Shown piece after piece: positions 20,942-31,200 of a stretch of DNA of 64,000 bases. The DNA lies in assembly GCA_001887945.1 (NCBI GenBank), contig LDOQ01000320.1, positions 62,001 to 126,000 on the forward strand. Direction: 5' to 3'. A program made the translations under genes and the position numbers. The notes under the pieces are model-generated. The model was not told where the DNA came from and ran no database searches. It saw only the letters and a list, made by a program, of their open reading frames with translations. The first letter of the stretch is position 1, and the number at the start of each line of letters is the position of its first letter. The DNA is from Spraguea lophii (taxonomy: Eukaryota; Microsporidia; Spragueidae).

Positions 20942-21975
20942 GAAAGCGTTCTGTGAAACAGGCCATTATTTATTAGAAAAGAACTTGGTTTTAGTTGTTT
21001 GAATGCTTTATAGCGTAAAAATACTCAAAACATTCAAGGAACATCAAACATTATTAACTTATAATGAGATAAACCATAATGCCTAACAGAACATATCGCA
21101 AATTATAAATCAAAAACAACAATTTGAATTAAATCTTTTATTAATGTTGGCTATTGCTTGAAGTTTATATTTTGTTATTATTTTAATAATAATATTTAAG
21201 TCACAAAATTTTATATTTATCCGGACGAATAATTTTAACTCAAGTAATTTACCTTATTCATATATTTATTGCCATTTCATTGTTATTACTTCAACTTTGA
21301 TAATAAATTGACATGAAGTCATTCCAAACTTAAAACAATTCAGAATATTTGTAAATTAATTAATATTATCATTTTAAATTTGCTTTTACAAATCATGTTT
21401 TTGTTTCTCCTATTTTTTCCTTTATTTATAAAATATACTCAAATTTTCATAAGGAAGAATAGTAAAATGATTATTTACTTTTAAAATAGAAAATTTTTAT
21501 TATATAGAACAGCAAAAAGTTTTTTTAGCTGTCAAAACCAAATAATGTGAAGTATTTATATTTATGTAAATTTTATTGAAAATAAACACTTAAATATTAT
21601 CAATAATAAATATGAAATACATAATGGCACGCTCCGGGTGCGTAGGAATTTATTAAGTGGCGATAATACGTTAGCCAGTTATATATCAAGTCATGAGGTT
21701 TTTGTCGAGAACTGGACTTAGTTAATAAATTATATTTGGAAAATTTATGACAAAAGATCGTGTTTATTTAATATTTATTTTGTTAAACATTTCAAAGGAG
21801 AAAGTCATTCTTTGAAAGATGCTGTTAAATATATCAATTATTTATTTTCCATCGACCACCTCCTTTTATTGTGTATGTAACACATAGTTCTATCTATCAA
21901 AACGTCAACGTTACATTTTAACAAGTATTTGACAGTTTATAAAACTATATATTGATATCAATGGTATAGTCCATA
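20942..21975. other. Spacer between secreted paralogues with possible relic
   Basis: About 1 kb. Around 21610-21850 the composition is richer in G and C (CACGCTCCGGGTGCGTAGG at 21628). A plus-strand frame reads, with one stop, as a peptide containing HSLKDAVKYINYLF. This looks like a degraded gene but I cannot assign it. The remainder is AT-rich. Confidence 0.4.
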
Positions 21976-23175
21976 ATGATTTTTAATAAATTTGTATATC
22001 TTATGAGCTTAAATTATATTTTTCTTTCAAGAATCGTATGCGCAACATATGAAGAGTATGAATTTCCGGAAGAAAAAATTGAAAATGTTAAAAACATATG
22101 GAATAACGATCTTCAAACCCAGACATATTTAACCTATGAAGGCGATAATTTTTGGTTAAACGATACTGAATTTATGGTAGATGGCATTGGTATCTCTTTG
22201 ACTTTCGACCATAATGAACTTTTCGAAATCTGTAAATCGACAAATCAAAATGATATAAAAAGAAGCTTTGATGATATGAATAATTATAAGAATGAGATTT
22301 TAAATTCCGATAATATTATAGATCTTGTAGAAGCCTTAACCAACTATAACGTATTCAGAATCGAATATTTGAAATATGTTGTAAATGAATTTAACAATGA
22401 ATCTAATCTAAAAAAATGTGCGTTTAAAAAAGCAGGGACCAAGAAATTAACTGAAATGGGTGGATACTATTACCTTAATATAGACGAACAAAAAATAAAT
22501 TTAAACAATATGTCTTACGGTGAAGAAGAATATAAGTTATCTGATATAGCGCGTTGTAATCTTTATAAATCGGAAATTATGCGTTTTAAACTTGCAGGAG
22601 AATATCCAAAGATTCGTATATCATCTATGCAGATTATACCACATATTACATCTACGTTTAACAATTATATGATAGCGTTTACGCATTGCGATGAATATAT
22701 TGGATATCTAAAAGAATTACGGGAATGTTACGGTAGTATAAGAAGAAACAAGCTATCAACACCAGAAGAAAAGATTTATAGTCTATTTTGGTTTATTTTG
22801 TGCGATGTTGAACAGGTGCTGAAAGATGCTTTATATGGAAAACTTATCGATAGAAAGATAAGCAAAACGATTGACTGGGAAAAGTTAATGGAAAATATTA
22901 ATGGAGACCTTTCAGTCGATGATGTAAAGGTTTACATTTATCTTAGCGAACGTTTTAGAAATTTAGCCTTGCACGAACGTGGATATTTTTCAAAGAAGGG
23001 AGATCAAGATTTATTGGATATGGTAATGGAAAAGTTTAAATTTTTTTCAAAATATCTTGTTGTAGGAAAAGATATATCTTATAAAAGTTTATTAAAATTC
23101 TGTGAAGATTTTACATTTAAAACTTTCAATTATGAAAATTATCAAATATTTATACAAAAAGATTATATCAAATAA
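21976..23175 (+). CDS. Secreted IW/GxDxS-family protein (paralogue B)
   Basis: A 399-aa paralogue of the 19573 gene, in tandem and 1.25 kb downstream. The leader is longer and canonical (MSLNYIFLSRIVCA, residues 10-23, cleavage predicted before TYEEYE). The shared motifs are KNIWNNDL with FWLNDTEF (about 41-60), NIIDLVEALTNYNVFRIEY (about 114-132), FKLAGEYPKI (about 205-214) and FFSKYLVVGKDISYKSLLKF (about 355-374). Blocks between these motifs differ by insertions and substitutions, so the duplication is not recent. The start is preceded by GTCCATA, a CC-only version of the start signal. GC content is the highest of the window's long genes. Secreted role is inferred. Confidence 0.87.
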   Translation: MIFNKFVYLMSLNYIFLSRIVCATYEEYEFPEEKIENVKNIWNNDLQTQTYLTYEGDNFWLNDTEFMVDGIGISLTFDHNELFEICKSTNQNDIKRSFDDMNNYKNEILNSDNIIDLVEALTNYNVFRIEYLKYVVNEFNNESNLKKCAFKKAGTKKLTEMGGYYYLNIDEQKINLNNMSYGEEEYKLSDIARCNLYKSEIMRFKLAGEYPKIRISSMQIIPHITSTFNNYMIAFTHCDEYIGYLKELRECYGSIRRNKLSTPEEKIYSLFWFILCDVEQVLKDALYGKLIDRKISKTIDWEKLMENINGDLSVDDVKVYIYLSERFRNLALHERGYFSKKGDQDLLDMVMEKFKFFSKYLVVGKDISYKSLLKFCEDFTFKTFNYENYQIFIQKDYIK

Positions 23176-23399
23176 GTTTAAGAATAAGGTTGAAGTTAAA
23201 GTATTAGACTCGATTTAAATAATATACAATCTTATGTATATCTATACCGATGGTAACTGTTATCTTGAAGATTTATAAATAAACTTTCAGGTAAGTAAAT
23301 TTTATTTTTTTTATTCGTTAAAGTTTAATCAGATTGAAAACTTATTATCTGTTATGACCCATCACAATCTGAACTGGATAACATATTAAACCATATATT
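23176..23399. other. Short spacer
   Basis: Between secreted paralogue B and repeat copy 4. AT-rich, no frame. Confidence 0.3.
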
Positions 23400-23600
23400 A
23401 AATTAGTATTAGCTTATTTTATTATATATATTCATTAATCTCATCTTATTTATTATACCGTTGGACTGAATATTTGCATATGGTACTTATTATTATCATA
23501 ATACAATTTTACTGGGGTTTTATATCTTTTGGGCATAGTATCGATCATATTATTTATCGATACAGAAATTGTGATTACATCATTTTATCATTGTTAATTT
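23400..23600 (+). repeat. Dispersed repeat, copy 4
   Basis: The block ATTCATTAATCTCATCTTAT at 23430 is followed downstream by CTTTTGGGCATAGTATCGAT and ATACAGAAATTGTGATTACA. These appear in the same order and at similar spacing as in the copies at 30730 and 51800. Strongly AT-shifted. Confidence 0.7.
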
Positions 23601-23928
23601 TTTCTAGAAACATCTCAACATAAAAATACAATACTGTACGATAACAATTATTGATTTTTTTGAATACATAAATATTTAATATATAATTTTTATATATCTT
23701 TAAACCTCGCAGTTCTTGTCTCATGGATTGGATATATTGTATTTAAATCTTTTAAAAATATTTATAAAGGTTTCCAATAAAAATAATGTATAATTAACCT
23801 TTGTTTATGTTTAAACAAAGACACATAATACATTACAAGTAAATAATAAATCAATCAACGTCATTTTGTATTTAAACTTAGTATAATATTTTTTTTAGAA
23901 TAAATTATTTTTTTCCTTGGCCCTAATA
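23601..23928. other. Upstream region of cyclophilin
   Basis: About 330 bp, AT-rich, containing an imperfect inverted pair around 23806-23818 (TTTGTTTATGTTTAAACAAA). The last 12 bases hold the GGCCC start signal. Confidence 0.4.
23921..23923 (+). promoter_or_regulatory. CCC start-site signal of cyclophilin
   Basis: The sequence GGCCCTAATAATG places CCC five bases before the ATG at 23929. This rules out the upstream TTG at 23917 as the start. Confidence 0.75.
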
Positions 23929-24417
23929 ATGGAAGTATTTTTTGATATTACAGCTGATGGAGAGAAATTAGGACGTATCGTTATGGTTCTTTTTAATGAC
24001 AAAGTCCCTAGAACATGTGAAAATTTCCGTGCCCTTTGTACCGGAGAAAAAGGATTTGGTTACAAAGGTTCTATATTTCATAGAGTAATTCCGCAATTTA
24101 TGTTACAAGGAGGAGATTTTACTAACGGAAATGGATCAGGAGGTAAAAGTATTTATGGAAGAGTTTTTGCTGATGAAAACTTTTCAGTTAAACACACAGG
24201 ACCAGGAAATTTATCCATGGCTAACGCAGGTCCAAATACTAATGGATCTCAATTTTTCATAACAACAATTAAGTGCGACTGGTTAGACGGAAAACATGTT
24301 GTTTTTGGACAAGTTAAAGAAGGAATGGATGTGGTTAAGAAAGTCGAGAGTTTAGGCACACCATCTGGTGCTACCAAGAAGAAAATTATTATTTCTGATT
24401 GTGGTGAACTAAAATAA
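23929..24417 (+). CDS. Peptidyl-prolyl cis-trans isomerase (cyclophilin A type)
   Basis: A 162-aa single-domain cyclophilin that catalyses proline cis-trans isomerisation, probably in the cytosol since no leader is present. Catalytic and ligand-binding residues are all visible: the FHRVI Arg (about residue 50), FMLQGGDF (about 55-62), the [21 protein letters not shown] block (about 91-111) with its Phe, and the Trp/His pair in [10 protein letters not shown] (about 116-125). Length equals that of CypA. The real ATG follows the GGCCC signal. The gene is noticeably less AT-rich than its neighbours, probably from codon bias in a highly expressed gene. The identification is firm. Confidence 0.97.
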   Translation: MEVFFDITADGEKLGRIVMVLFNDKVPRTCENFRALCTGEKGFGYKGSIFHRVIPQFMLQGGDFTNGNGSGGKSIYGRVFADENFSVKHTGPGNLSMANAGPNTNGSQFFITTIKCDWLDGKHVVFGQVKEGMDVVKKVESLGTPSGATKKKIIISDCGELK

Positions 24418-24459
24418 ATTTTATTTTCGTTCTTTTTTATTTCTTTTAATAAATATTTA

Positions 24460-25431
24460 TTATTTATCCAATTTGATTATTATGTTTAATTTATTTCCTA
24501 AGTTATGGAGTGATGATATTAAATCTTCTTCTATTTCTAAATGGTATAATTTCTTTTTATCTTTAATATAAAATTTAAATTCTTCATATTGTTTTAAATC
24601 TATCATCTTATCTATTATTTGTTTTTCCGGATAAAAATATTTACCTATTCTTGCAATAGATTTTTTCTTAATATTTTCAATTTGTTTTTGAGAAGAGATA
24701 AAGAATCTAAGATCATTGAATTCAATTCTAAAAAATAAATCTTCTTTCTTTCTCTCTCCAAATTTTATTTGATGCTGTGATAATATAGTTTTTTTGTAAT
24801 CTATTAAATCTAATTTTGATTTTATATGTTCTTTTTCGTCAATCGTTTCTTTAGATTTATATGTTTTCTTTTCATTTTTTTTAGTATCTTCTATATTTTT
24901 TTGTTTTTTATTATTGCTATTTCCTTTCGTATTTTTTCTCGATGTTTCTTTATATTTTATTTCATCATCCAATATTCTATCAATAATACTTTCTTCCCTG
25001 CGTCTTTCATTTTTAATCGATTTTTTAACTCTTAAAGATTTCACCATTTCGTTATCACTATCTTTTTCAATCTTAATTTCACTTTCTTTTTTCTCTTTTT
25101 TATTCAACTTCTTTATGTCCTGTATCAATTTAAAACTTCTTTCCATTAACTCTCTATTTTTGAAATTTATTTTTAACTTCTTTGTATGATTTATTTTGTA
25201 TTTAAGTTTAATATATTTATCTTTTATATCTATATCTTTTATATTTTCTGGTTTTATTATTTCTTCAACCTTATTGTGCACAATAGCCAAACCTTCGGTA
25301 AAAAACATAATATATATAACACATTCATCATCTTTATAAACAGTGCGTGTCTTATGGTAAAAAATATATTTTCCTATTATTGCGTCATTAAAATCTTCAT
25401 GAATAATTTTATCTAATTTTTCAGCATTCAT
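24460..25431 (-). CDS. Unknown Lys-rich protein with PH-like N-terminal domain
   Basis: A 323-aa protein without a recognised family. Residues 1-105 alternate short hydrophobic strands (KYIFYHKTRTVYKDDECVIYIMFF, then GLAIVHNKVEE, then DKYIKLKYKI) and end in a helix (RELMERSFKLIQDIKKL). This pattern resembles a PH or PH-like fold, but that is inference. Residues 105-200 are Lys/Glu/Asn-rich and disordered. Residues 205-323 form a second folded part rich in Phe and Tyr, with similar strand spacing. A nuclear or chromatin role is possible (double PH domains are found in histone chaperones) but unproven. There is no CCC before the ATG. It is convergent with cyclophilin, 42 bp away. Confidence 0.8.
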   Translation of the reverse strand: MNAEKLDKIIHEDFNDAIIGKYIFYHKTRTVYKDDECVIYIMFFTEGLAIVHNKVEEIIKPENIKDIDIKDKYIKLKYKINHTKKLKINFKNRELMERSFKLIQDIKKLNKKEKKESEIKIEKDSDNEMVKSLRVKKSIKNERRREESIIDRILDDEIKYKETSRKNTKGNSNNKKQKNIEDTKKNEKKTYKSKETIDEKEHIKSKLDLIDYKKTILSQHQIKFGERKKEDLFFRIEFNDLRFFISSQKQIENIKKKSIARIGKYFYPEKQIIDKMIDLKQYEEFKFYIKDKKKLYHLEIEEDLISSLHNLGNKLNIIIKLDK

Positions 25432-25582
25432 AACGTTGAAAGAATATTCAAATTAAAAATTTATAAAGAAATGTTTCAAATGATATCCAATAGAAAATAA
25501 ATATAAAATGATAAAAGAAAGATATTGGTTTTTGAAAAATAGAAATCAAATTTTAAAAATTTTAAAACTTAGTACTTTTTAT

Positions 25583-26620
25583 TTATTTTTCTATTCTTAG
25601 ATCTTTTCTCGTGTCTGGGAATTCTACTATGGTTGCTTGTGTTTCTAAACGAGGGCTTGGTATATCTGTAATGTATTCTTCTCTGTTACATTTTTCTTTC
25701 TTTTTTATTAGATCATCATCAAATAATTGAGATTTTAGTGGACATAACATTGAAATTATCAATATTCTTATCGATAAAAATGTAAAGAATAACATCTTTT
25801 CTATCAAATAATCTATAAATGGATTTGTTATGTTTATAGCCAATATATTTATTGTATATCTCAACGAAGAATCTAGAACTAATAAAAATAGGAGTAGATT
25901 GGGTGTATCAAAGCTATAATCATTGTATTTTACACTTTCATAAAATTTTATCTCCAATACAAACATCAATAATACAACAACATATATTTCTGTGCTATAA
26001 AAGAAATTTCTATAGAATATAGTCGTCTTTTCATTGTAAAAATGATAGAAATCAATAAATATTGTGAGAGGTATTCTGAAAAAAGAATATAATACTGCAA
26101 ATGTTGATACAGAAACATTAGATAATTTACTTTCTATATTTGGTGTATGTCTAAGACCTTTATCATCAAAAAATAAATAATTAAGATCATTTCTATTCAC
26201 GTCTAATCTTTTTCCCATAGCAAAATTATATGCACAAGGCACCCACAGACCTATCATCAGAAAAAGTGTTGTAGTTGTCAAACTTTTTGACAAATACAAA
26301 CACACATTTAAAACTTGTACCAAATTAATTTCTCTTTGGTATACCGTTACCACATACTTGCCAAAATACGTTCCCAAATCTTCAGATTGTCTTCTATCTA
26401 TATCCGCATATGTAGATAAAAACAAGATAAGAAGATTATACGCTAATAAACATATAATAGAAGATAAAAAACACAGAACCGAAACACTTCTTAGATTTCC
26501 TGTAAAAGCTTTCAACAATTGTACCTTACTAGATTTGTTTACTCTCCATATTGTAAAGGATAACAAGAACGTTGAAAATATTATCTCATCAATATTTGAA
26601 TATATCAGCTCGTCACTCAT
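25583..26620 (-). CDS. Unknown multi-pass membrane protein
   Basis: A 345-aa integral membrane protein with about seven hydrophobic segments, near residues 12-27, 45-70, 108-128, 173-190, 208-226, 238-262 and 272-295. They are separated by short polar loops, and a charged cytosolic tail of about 45 residues ends the protein. No transporter or receptor signature is recognisable. The second loop, RRQSEDLGTYFGKYV, and the region FDDKGLRHTPN are the most distinctive polar parts. Composition is balanced and low-complexity tracts are absent, so it is a well-conserved gene in its lineage. No CCC signal is seen. Function is unknown. Confidence 0.82.
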   Translation of the reverse strand: MSDELIYSNIDEIIFSTFLLSFTIWRVNKSSKVQLLKAFTGNLRSVSVLCFLSSIICLLAYNLLILFLSTYADIDRRQSEDLGTYFGKYVVTVYQREINLVQVLNVCLYLSKSLTTTTLFLMIGLWVPCAYNFAMGKRLDVNRNDLNYLFFDDKGLRHTPNIESKLSNVSVSTFAVLYSFFRIPLTIFIDFYHFYNEKTTIFYRNFFYSTEIYVVVLLMFVLEIKFYESVKYNDYSFDTPNLLLFLLVLDSSLRYTINILAINITNPFIDYLIEKMLFFTFLSIRILIISMLCPLKSQLFDDDLIKKKEKCNREEYITDIPSPRLETQATIVEFPDTRKDLRIEK

Positions 26621-26841
26621 TAACCAAACAGAAAAGCTCCGCCTTAAATACTCATAGTTTCAAATCTGAAACATGTTTAAAAAATTTAGATAATTTTAAA
26701 AATAAAAAGAATTAATATTTTATTTTTAATCAGAAATACGCCGATGAATAAGATTTTCTCTCTCGCTGCTAAAAATATAAATATATTTTAAAATTTACAT
26801 TTTAAATATAAAACACGTGTTTTAAAATTGTTAAACATTTT
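26621..26841. other. Short spacer
   Basis: AT-rich spacer between the membrane-protein gene and the helical-repeat gene. No signal seen. Confidence 0.3.
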
Positions 26842-28446
26842 TTATGGTTCTTTCATTCTTTTACTATCTCTCAAAGATTTATCATCCATATTTCTTTTTC
26901 TAATTTCTCCATCTTCCAAATCTTTTAATTCCATCTCTCTAACTTTTATATTAGCTAAAGAACTATTAGCTATCAATCTAATATCTTCATATTTACTATT
27001 ACACAACTCTTCTATTTTAATTATCATCCATTCTTCTACCTTTACTTTATTTATAAAAAGTATAAAACATCTAATTCCTATATATTCCACAGGAAAATTA
27101 TCTTTAAAATCTTTTATAATCAAATTATTCATATCTTCATTCAATTTAATATTTTTTATTTCCAATGGTGTTAAATATTTTATAAAATTATAAAAATTAT
27201 TTTTTTCTGGTATTTTTATTTTTCCATTGTCGTTTTCTTTCAGGATATATTTTATTTTATTTTTTAATTCTTTATATTTATCTAATAATTCTATTCTCTC
27301 ATTTATAAAACAATTTTCATATTTAAATATTTCTACTTCTATATTTTTTATTGTTTTATATATTTTTTTATAAAAAATCATATCTTCTTCTTTCTTTATT
27401 ATAATTTCTAGAAGATTATAATAATAGAATTTCTTTCTTTTTAGTAATTTTCTTAAAATCTTTTTTATTATTTTATAATTTACATCCAATAATCCCAATA
27501 ACTTAGATACATTAAATATTTTATCATTAAATTCTTTATAATTGTTTATTTCTGTTTCTATAATGTAATTTAAAATATAAAAATAAAATATATCTCTTAT
27601 AGCAGAATGAAATTGATTTATAACACTAGCCATCGTTTCTATACTGCTACTAAATTTTATAACCTCTTCAACCATACTTTCTATAACACTGATAGGTGAT
27701 AATAATAATATTTTTTCTAATTCATAATATATTTTCATTATGTTTGTGGTACTTAATCTTTTTATAAATTTCTGTGCATTCTTTTTATATTCTTCATTTA
27801 TTTCAAAATAATTATTTTTGTATGGATTACATTGTTTTCCTTCTCTGAATATTTTATACGCTATAAAATTTAATGGTATATCTTCTATATTACCTGTATT
27901 TTGAAATAATTCTGCTTTTTGTATAAACATTCTATTTTCTATATTATTTTCTATTAAAGATCGTTTATACATTATTCCATCCATTACTATATTTTTTACA
28001 TTAAAATATTTCTGTAATAAATAACTATCAATATATAATTTCTTTTGATACAAATGATCCATTATTGAAAAAAATTTATCTTCTTTTATTTTTATATTTT
28101 TATTGTTGATATTAATATAAAAATATCCTTTCTTATGTTTTATTTTACCATTATCTTTTATTTCTTTCATAATATCTATATATTTTAAAATATCTATAAA
28201 AACATTACCCTCTCCTGTGTTTAAATATGCAGAGAATAATGCATAATCTGTAATATTTGTTTCTATCTCAAATATTCTATCCTGCACATAATTTTTTATT
28301 GTATTTATATTTTTTAAATATTTTATATCTTCTTTTGTTACAATATTATTCTCTGTTAAAAATGAAAGAGGTTGTATCAAAAGAGATATTTTAGAATCAG
28401 AAGGATTTTTTAATTCTTTAATGATTTCTTCTTTAGTAAAATTCAT
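26842..28446 (-). CDS. Unknown all-helical protein (HEAT-like)
   Basis: A 534-aa protein that appears helical throughout, with repeated pairs of hydrophobic helices resembling a HEAT or ARM solenoid (about residues 10-500) and a short charged tail containing LEDGEIRKRN. Such tails occur in nuclear RNA-processing scaffolds, but I see no signature that fixes the family. Symplekin-like, THO-like and nucleoporin-like scaffolds are all possible. The start is set by CCCTTATG, the canonical signal, which suggests a conserved housekeeping gene. No low-complexity expansion is present, in contrast to VPS13 and ELP2. Confidence 0.85.
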   Translation of the reverse strand: MNFTKEEIIKELKNPSDSKISLLIQPLSFLTENNIVTKEDIKYLKNINTIKNYVQDRIFEIETNITDYALFSAYLNTGEGNVFIDILKYIDIMKEIKDNGKIKHKKGYFYININNKNIKIKEDKFFSIMDHLYQKKLYIDSYLLQKYFNVKNIVMDGIMYKRSLIENNIENRMFIQKAELFQNTGNIEDIPLNFIAYKIFREGKQCNPYKNNYFEINEEYKKNAQKFIKRLSTTNIMKIYYELEKILLLSPISVIESMVEEVIKFSSSIETMASVINQFHSAIRDIFYFYILNYIIETEINNYKEFNDKIFNVSKLLGLLDVNYKIIKKILRKLLKRKKFYYYNLLEIIIKKEEDMIFYKKIYKTIKNIEVEIFKYENCFINERIELLDKYKELKNKIKYILKENDNGKIKIPEKNNFYNFIKYLTPLEIKNIKLNEDMNNLIIKDFKDNFPVEYIGIRCFILFINKVKVEEWMIIKIEELCNSKYEDIRLIANSSLANIKVREMELKDLEDGEIRKRNMDDKSLRDSKRMKEP

Positions 28447-29519
28447 AAGGGTATAATTTTATTTCATTGTAATTGACAGATACAAACAATTTCTTTTTGA
28501 AATAAAAATAAATTAAACCCAAAAATGACAATTTTTTTATTCAGCATCAAAGATAAAAAAATTTTTAATGACCTTCAAAAGGGGCATACGTAGGGTACCC
28601 AACTCCATGAAATTTCGATTTTTATCTTGTTATCTCATTGGTAGAATCACAAATCAGCAAAGAATTTATGATTACACCGTCTAAATAAAAATTTTGTAAA
28701 ATTTTTGGCAAGGTACATGCATAAGTCGTGATTCTGAATTTTTGAAGATTCAATAAATATTTTGGTCTAATTTTTTTAATAATCCAATAACTGGGTTATA
28801 AACAAATAGGAGAGTTACCTTTTTTAAAAGATATAGTTTTATATAAATGTTTATTTGTATAAACAAAAGAAGTTTTTACGTTTTTTCGTATCAATTTTGT
28901 AAACATCTTTTGTTTTCCACCAGAGGAGAATAAAATCTTTTGCGCGTCTTTTACTGGGATATCACGACTATTACAATCTCAAACATAAACACCAAACATC
29001 ATTTATCATCAATGTTATCTTTAAAAAAAGATCAGCACTTAATTAATTCTTCAAAACCATAAATATTTACAATTTAGAATTAATTTATTTTGATTTCAAA
29101 AAAGATATATTAATATATCTTCAATATTTCAATTGATATAAGATTAAGTTATTAAACAAAGTCCTTCACAAATCGAACGAATATTTTTTATATAAATTAT
29201 TTTAGCAATATTCTCTCATAAATTAGGTTAATTTAAATATACCATTTTAAGTCATACAAATACAAACTAACATTATTAAACACAAAACCTTAATTAATTA
29301 TCTCTTAAATCGTCTATAATCCCAAATGATAATTTCCTAATAATTATCCAATAACAAAAATTTAACATTTATTTTTAATAAACATAATATTTTGTATGCT
29401 ATTTAATATTTCAAAATATTATTTCACTCACATATTTTATTTCTATCAATGATTCTATTTTATCTTTATATAGAAAAAAATATATTATAATGTATTTAAA
29501 CAATGTTTAAATATAACCA
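28447..29519. other. Gene-free region with hairpin-forming segment
   Basis: About 1.07 kb. Between 28850 and 28920 there is an imperfect inverted repeat (AACAAAAGAAGTTTTTACG and, inverted, TGTAAACATCTTTTGTT) next to a small palindrome, GTTTATTTGTATAAAC. Near 28595 GGGTACCC occurs, and CC precedes a 24-codon frame. I do not regard that frame as a gene. Confidence 0.45.
28449..28451 (-). promoter_or_regulatory. CCC start-site signal of helical-repeat gene
   Basis: Gene strand reads CCCTT ATG, which decides the start at 28446. Confidence 0.75.
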
Positions 29520-30626
29520 ATGTTTCTTTTAATATTTTTATTTCAAAAAATACACAGTATAAACCCGAACTTTGAAATATGGAATGAAAATCCTGTATTA
29601 GAAACAATAATAAAATATCATAATGAAAATATAATAATATCTCATTTAGATATTTTCCAATATGAAAATTTATATTCCAATCCTCCAATTGATGATATCA
29701 ATATTAAAATGAAAGAAGAAGACGTCACAAAAATAAAAAATAAAATTTTAGACAATTTAGAAAAAAATAATATAACTATTTTAGATTTAGCAATAGATTT
29801 ATATGAATATTATCACCACAAAATAGAATATCATAATAAAATATGCGATCACTTACAAGAACTTCTTAAACGCAATATCGATAATGGATATCTTTTTGAT
29901 ATGTTTAATTTAATAGTTGATAAATTTTATTTTTATATAGGATTTATAAGAGATAAAAAATTAGAAGAAGATGAAAGATTAGTTTTTTTGTATTTTCTTT
30001 TAAACCATAAAGAACGCAAATTAAATCAAATATATAAACAGATAATCGAATACGAGATACCCAAATGTTATTTATATGTGAAATATCGTACAAATTCAAT
30101 ATTAATTAATAATCATTTAGATATTTATAATTCTTACAATATAATCAGATTTTATAAAAAACTTAGTCTTTTTATAAACTTACTGTTAGAGAATAAAGCA
30201 ATTTATAATAGTTTACCATCGAAAGATTGTTTGGATATCTATTTTCAAACGGGATATTATGACATGATATACAATTTATATGAATTTAAATACAATCGAT
30301 TCGATATAGAATATTGCTTTGATGGAATAGATGTAGATTTTCAAATGTTATTTGATTTTTTGATAAAAAAATATGGTGGTATGTGTAGTAATAGCCAGAA
30401 AGATAGAATTATAAAAGAATTGGGGCTTGGATCTGTTTTAAATGTTTTCTGCATGAAATATACGATGTATTTGAAATATATGGATAATTATAATTTTTTA
30501 AATTCATATTTTGTAACACAAAAAGATCTAAGTATTAAAAAAGCAGTTGAAATTGTCAATGTTTTGATATGTAAAGATTTCGATCTAAAAAAGATATGTA
30601 AAAAATATATAATAATAAAAAAGTAA
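29520..30626 (+). CDS. Secreted IW/GxDxS-family protein (divergent paralogue C)
   Basis: A 368-aa unknown with a clear leader (LLIFLFQKIHS, residues 3-13). It is a distant member of the family at 19573 and 21976. FEIWNENPVLETIIKYHNEN (about residues 18-37) aligns with the IW block, and FLNSYFVTQKDLSIKKAVEI (about 325-344) aligns with the C-terminal GxDxS block, here with Gln for Gly. The protein ends soon after that block, as the others do. Middle sequence is not alignable by eye. The start follows AACCA, a weakened CC signal. Homology is inferred from collinear end motifs and equal length, so it is less secure than for the tandem pair. Confidence 0.75.
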   Translation: MFLLIFLFQKIHSINPNFEIWNENPVLETIIKYHNENIIISHLDIFQYENLYSNPPIDDINIKMKEEDVTKIKNKILDNLEKNNITILDLAIDLYEYYHHKIEYHNKICDHLQELLKRNIDNGYLFDMFNLIVDKFYFYIGFIRDKKLEEDERLVFLYFLLNHKERKLNQIYKQIIEYEIPKCYLYVKYRTNSILINNHLDIYNSYNIIRFYKKLSLFINLLLENKAIYNSLPSKDCLDIYFQTGYYDMIYNLYEFKYNRFDIEYCFDGIDVDFQMLFDFLIKKYGGMCSNSQKDRIIKELGLGSVLNVFCMKYTMYLKYMDNYNFLNSYFVTQKDLSIKKAVEIVNVLICKDFDLKKICKKYIIIKK

Positions 30627-30729
30627 TATAATAAATTTATTGCTATGATTTTGTTTCAAAATATTAATTATATTTTTTCGTTCCTTTAATTTTTTTTTAT
30701 TAATGAAACTTTTATTTATAAAGTTCCCT
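30627..30729. other. Short spacer
   Basis: AT-rich spacer before the GC-rich repeat copy. Confidence 0.3.
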
Positions 30730-31020
30730 GACCTGTTGCCGCCTACCATGGTCTGTGACCTTCGGTTCCTCGAGCGAATCTAAGCTTGTACTAACTGGTT
30801 TCGCTACAGATATGCATTCATCTCATCTTACCTTATGCTCCAGAGTGTTAGGATTTTGCGTCTGGTGCACGTCGCCGCCCCCTCCAAGCTTTTAAGGAAT
30901 TCTCAGCCTTTTTCGTTGCATAGTATGGGCAAGTCACAAATCAATACAGAGATTGTAATGGCATCAGCTAAACATTACTTTGATATAATAGCGGGGCGTC
31001 ATACAAGGCCCAGTTAATAT
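30730..31020 (+). repeat. Dispersed repeat, copy 5 (GC-rich, best preserved)
   Basis: About 290 bp, including CTACAGATATGCATTCATCT, ACCTTATGCTCCAGAGTGTT, GCGTCTGGTGCACGTCGCCG and AATACAGAGATTGTAATGG. It aligns in order with copies at 9140 (reverse strand), 10305, 15140, 23400 and 51800. Roughly half G+C, against about one fifth in the window, so it is probably the least decayed copy. Frames within it are short and unlike known proteins. Confidence 0.75.
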
Positions 31021-31200
31021 TGTGTTATCGAACCCTCACCCTCTCAATAATCTTTTTCTTCTCTTCTGCTTTTATTCTTATTATTTTTTTTTGAAAATTT
31101 TTCTGGATGAGGGGTTCGAATCTACCAGGCTTGGGGTTTGGTTACCATCCCACGACCACTGGGACAAGTGGGACCCTTCATGTTACCAGCAAAAAAAACA
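31021..31200. other. GC-rich tail next to repeat copy 5, with tRNA-like B box
   Basis: It contains GGGGTTCGAATCTACC at 31106, which resembles a pol III B box, and a near-palindromic pair CGAACCCTCACCC / GAGGGGTTCG around 31028-31115. The T-stem pairing of a real tRNA cannot be completed, so this is not called as a tRNA. Confidence 0.4.

Noticed and set aside
28607..28681. 24-codon frame after CCC-like GGGTACCCAACTCC
   Set aside because: Too short, no leader or helix, and the CCC spacing is looser than at supported genes.
31100..31130. Possible tRNA (GGTTCGAATC box)
   Set aside because: The T-stem and acceptor stem cannot be paired and no anticodon arm is present at the right distance.
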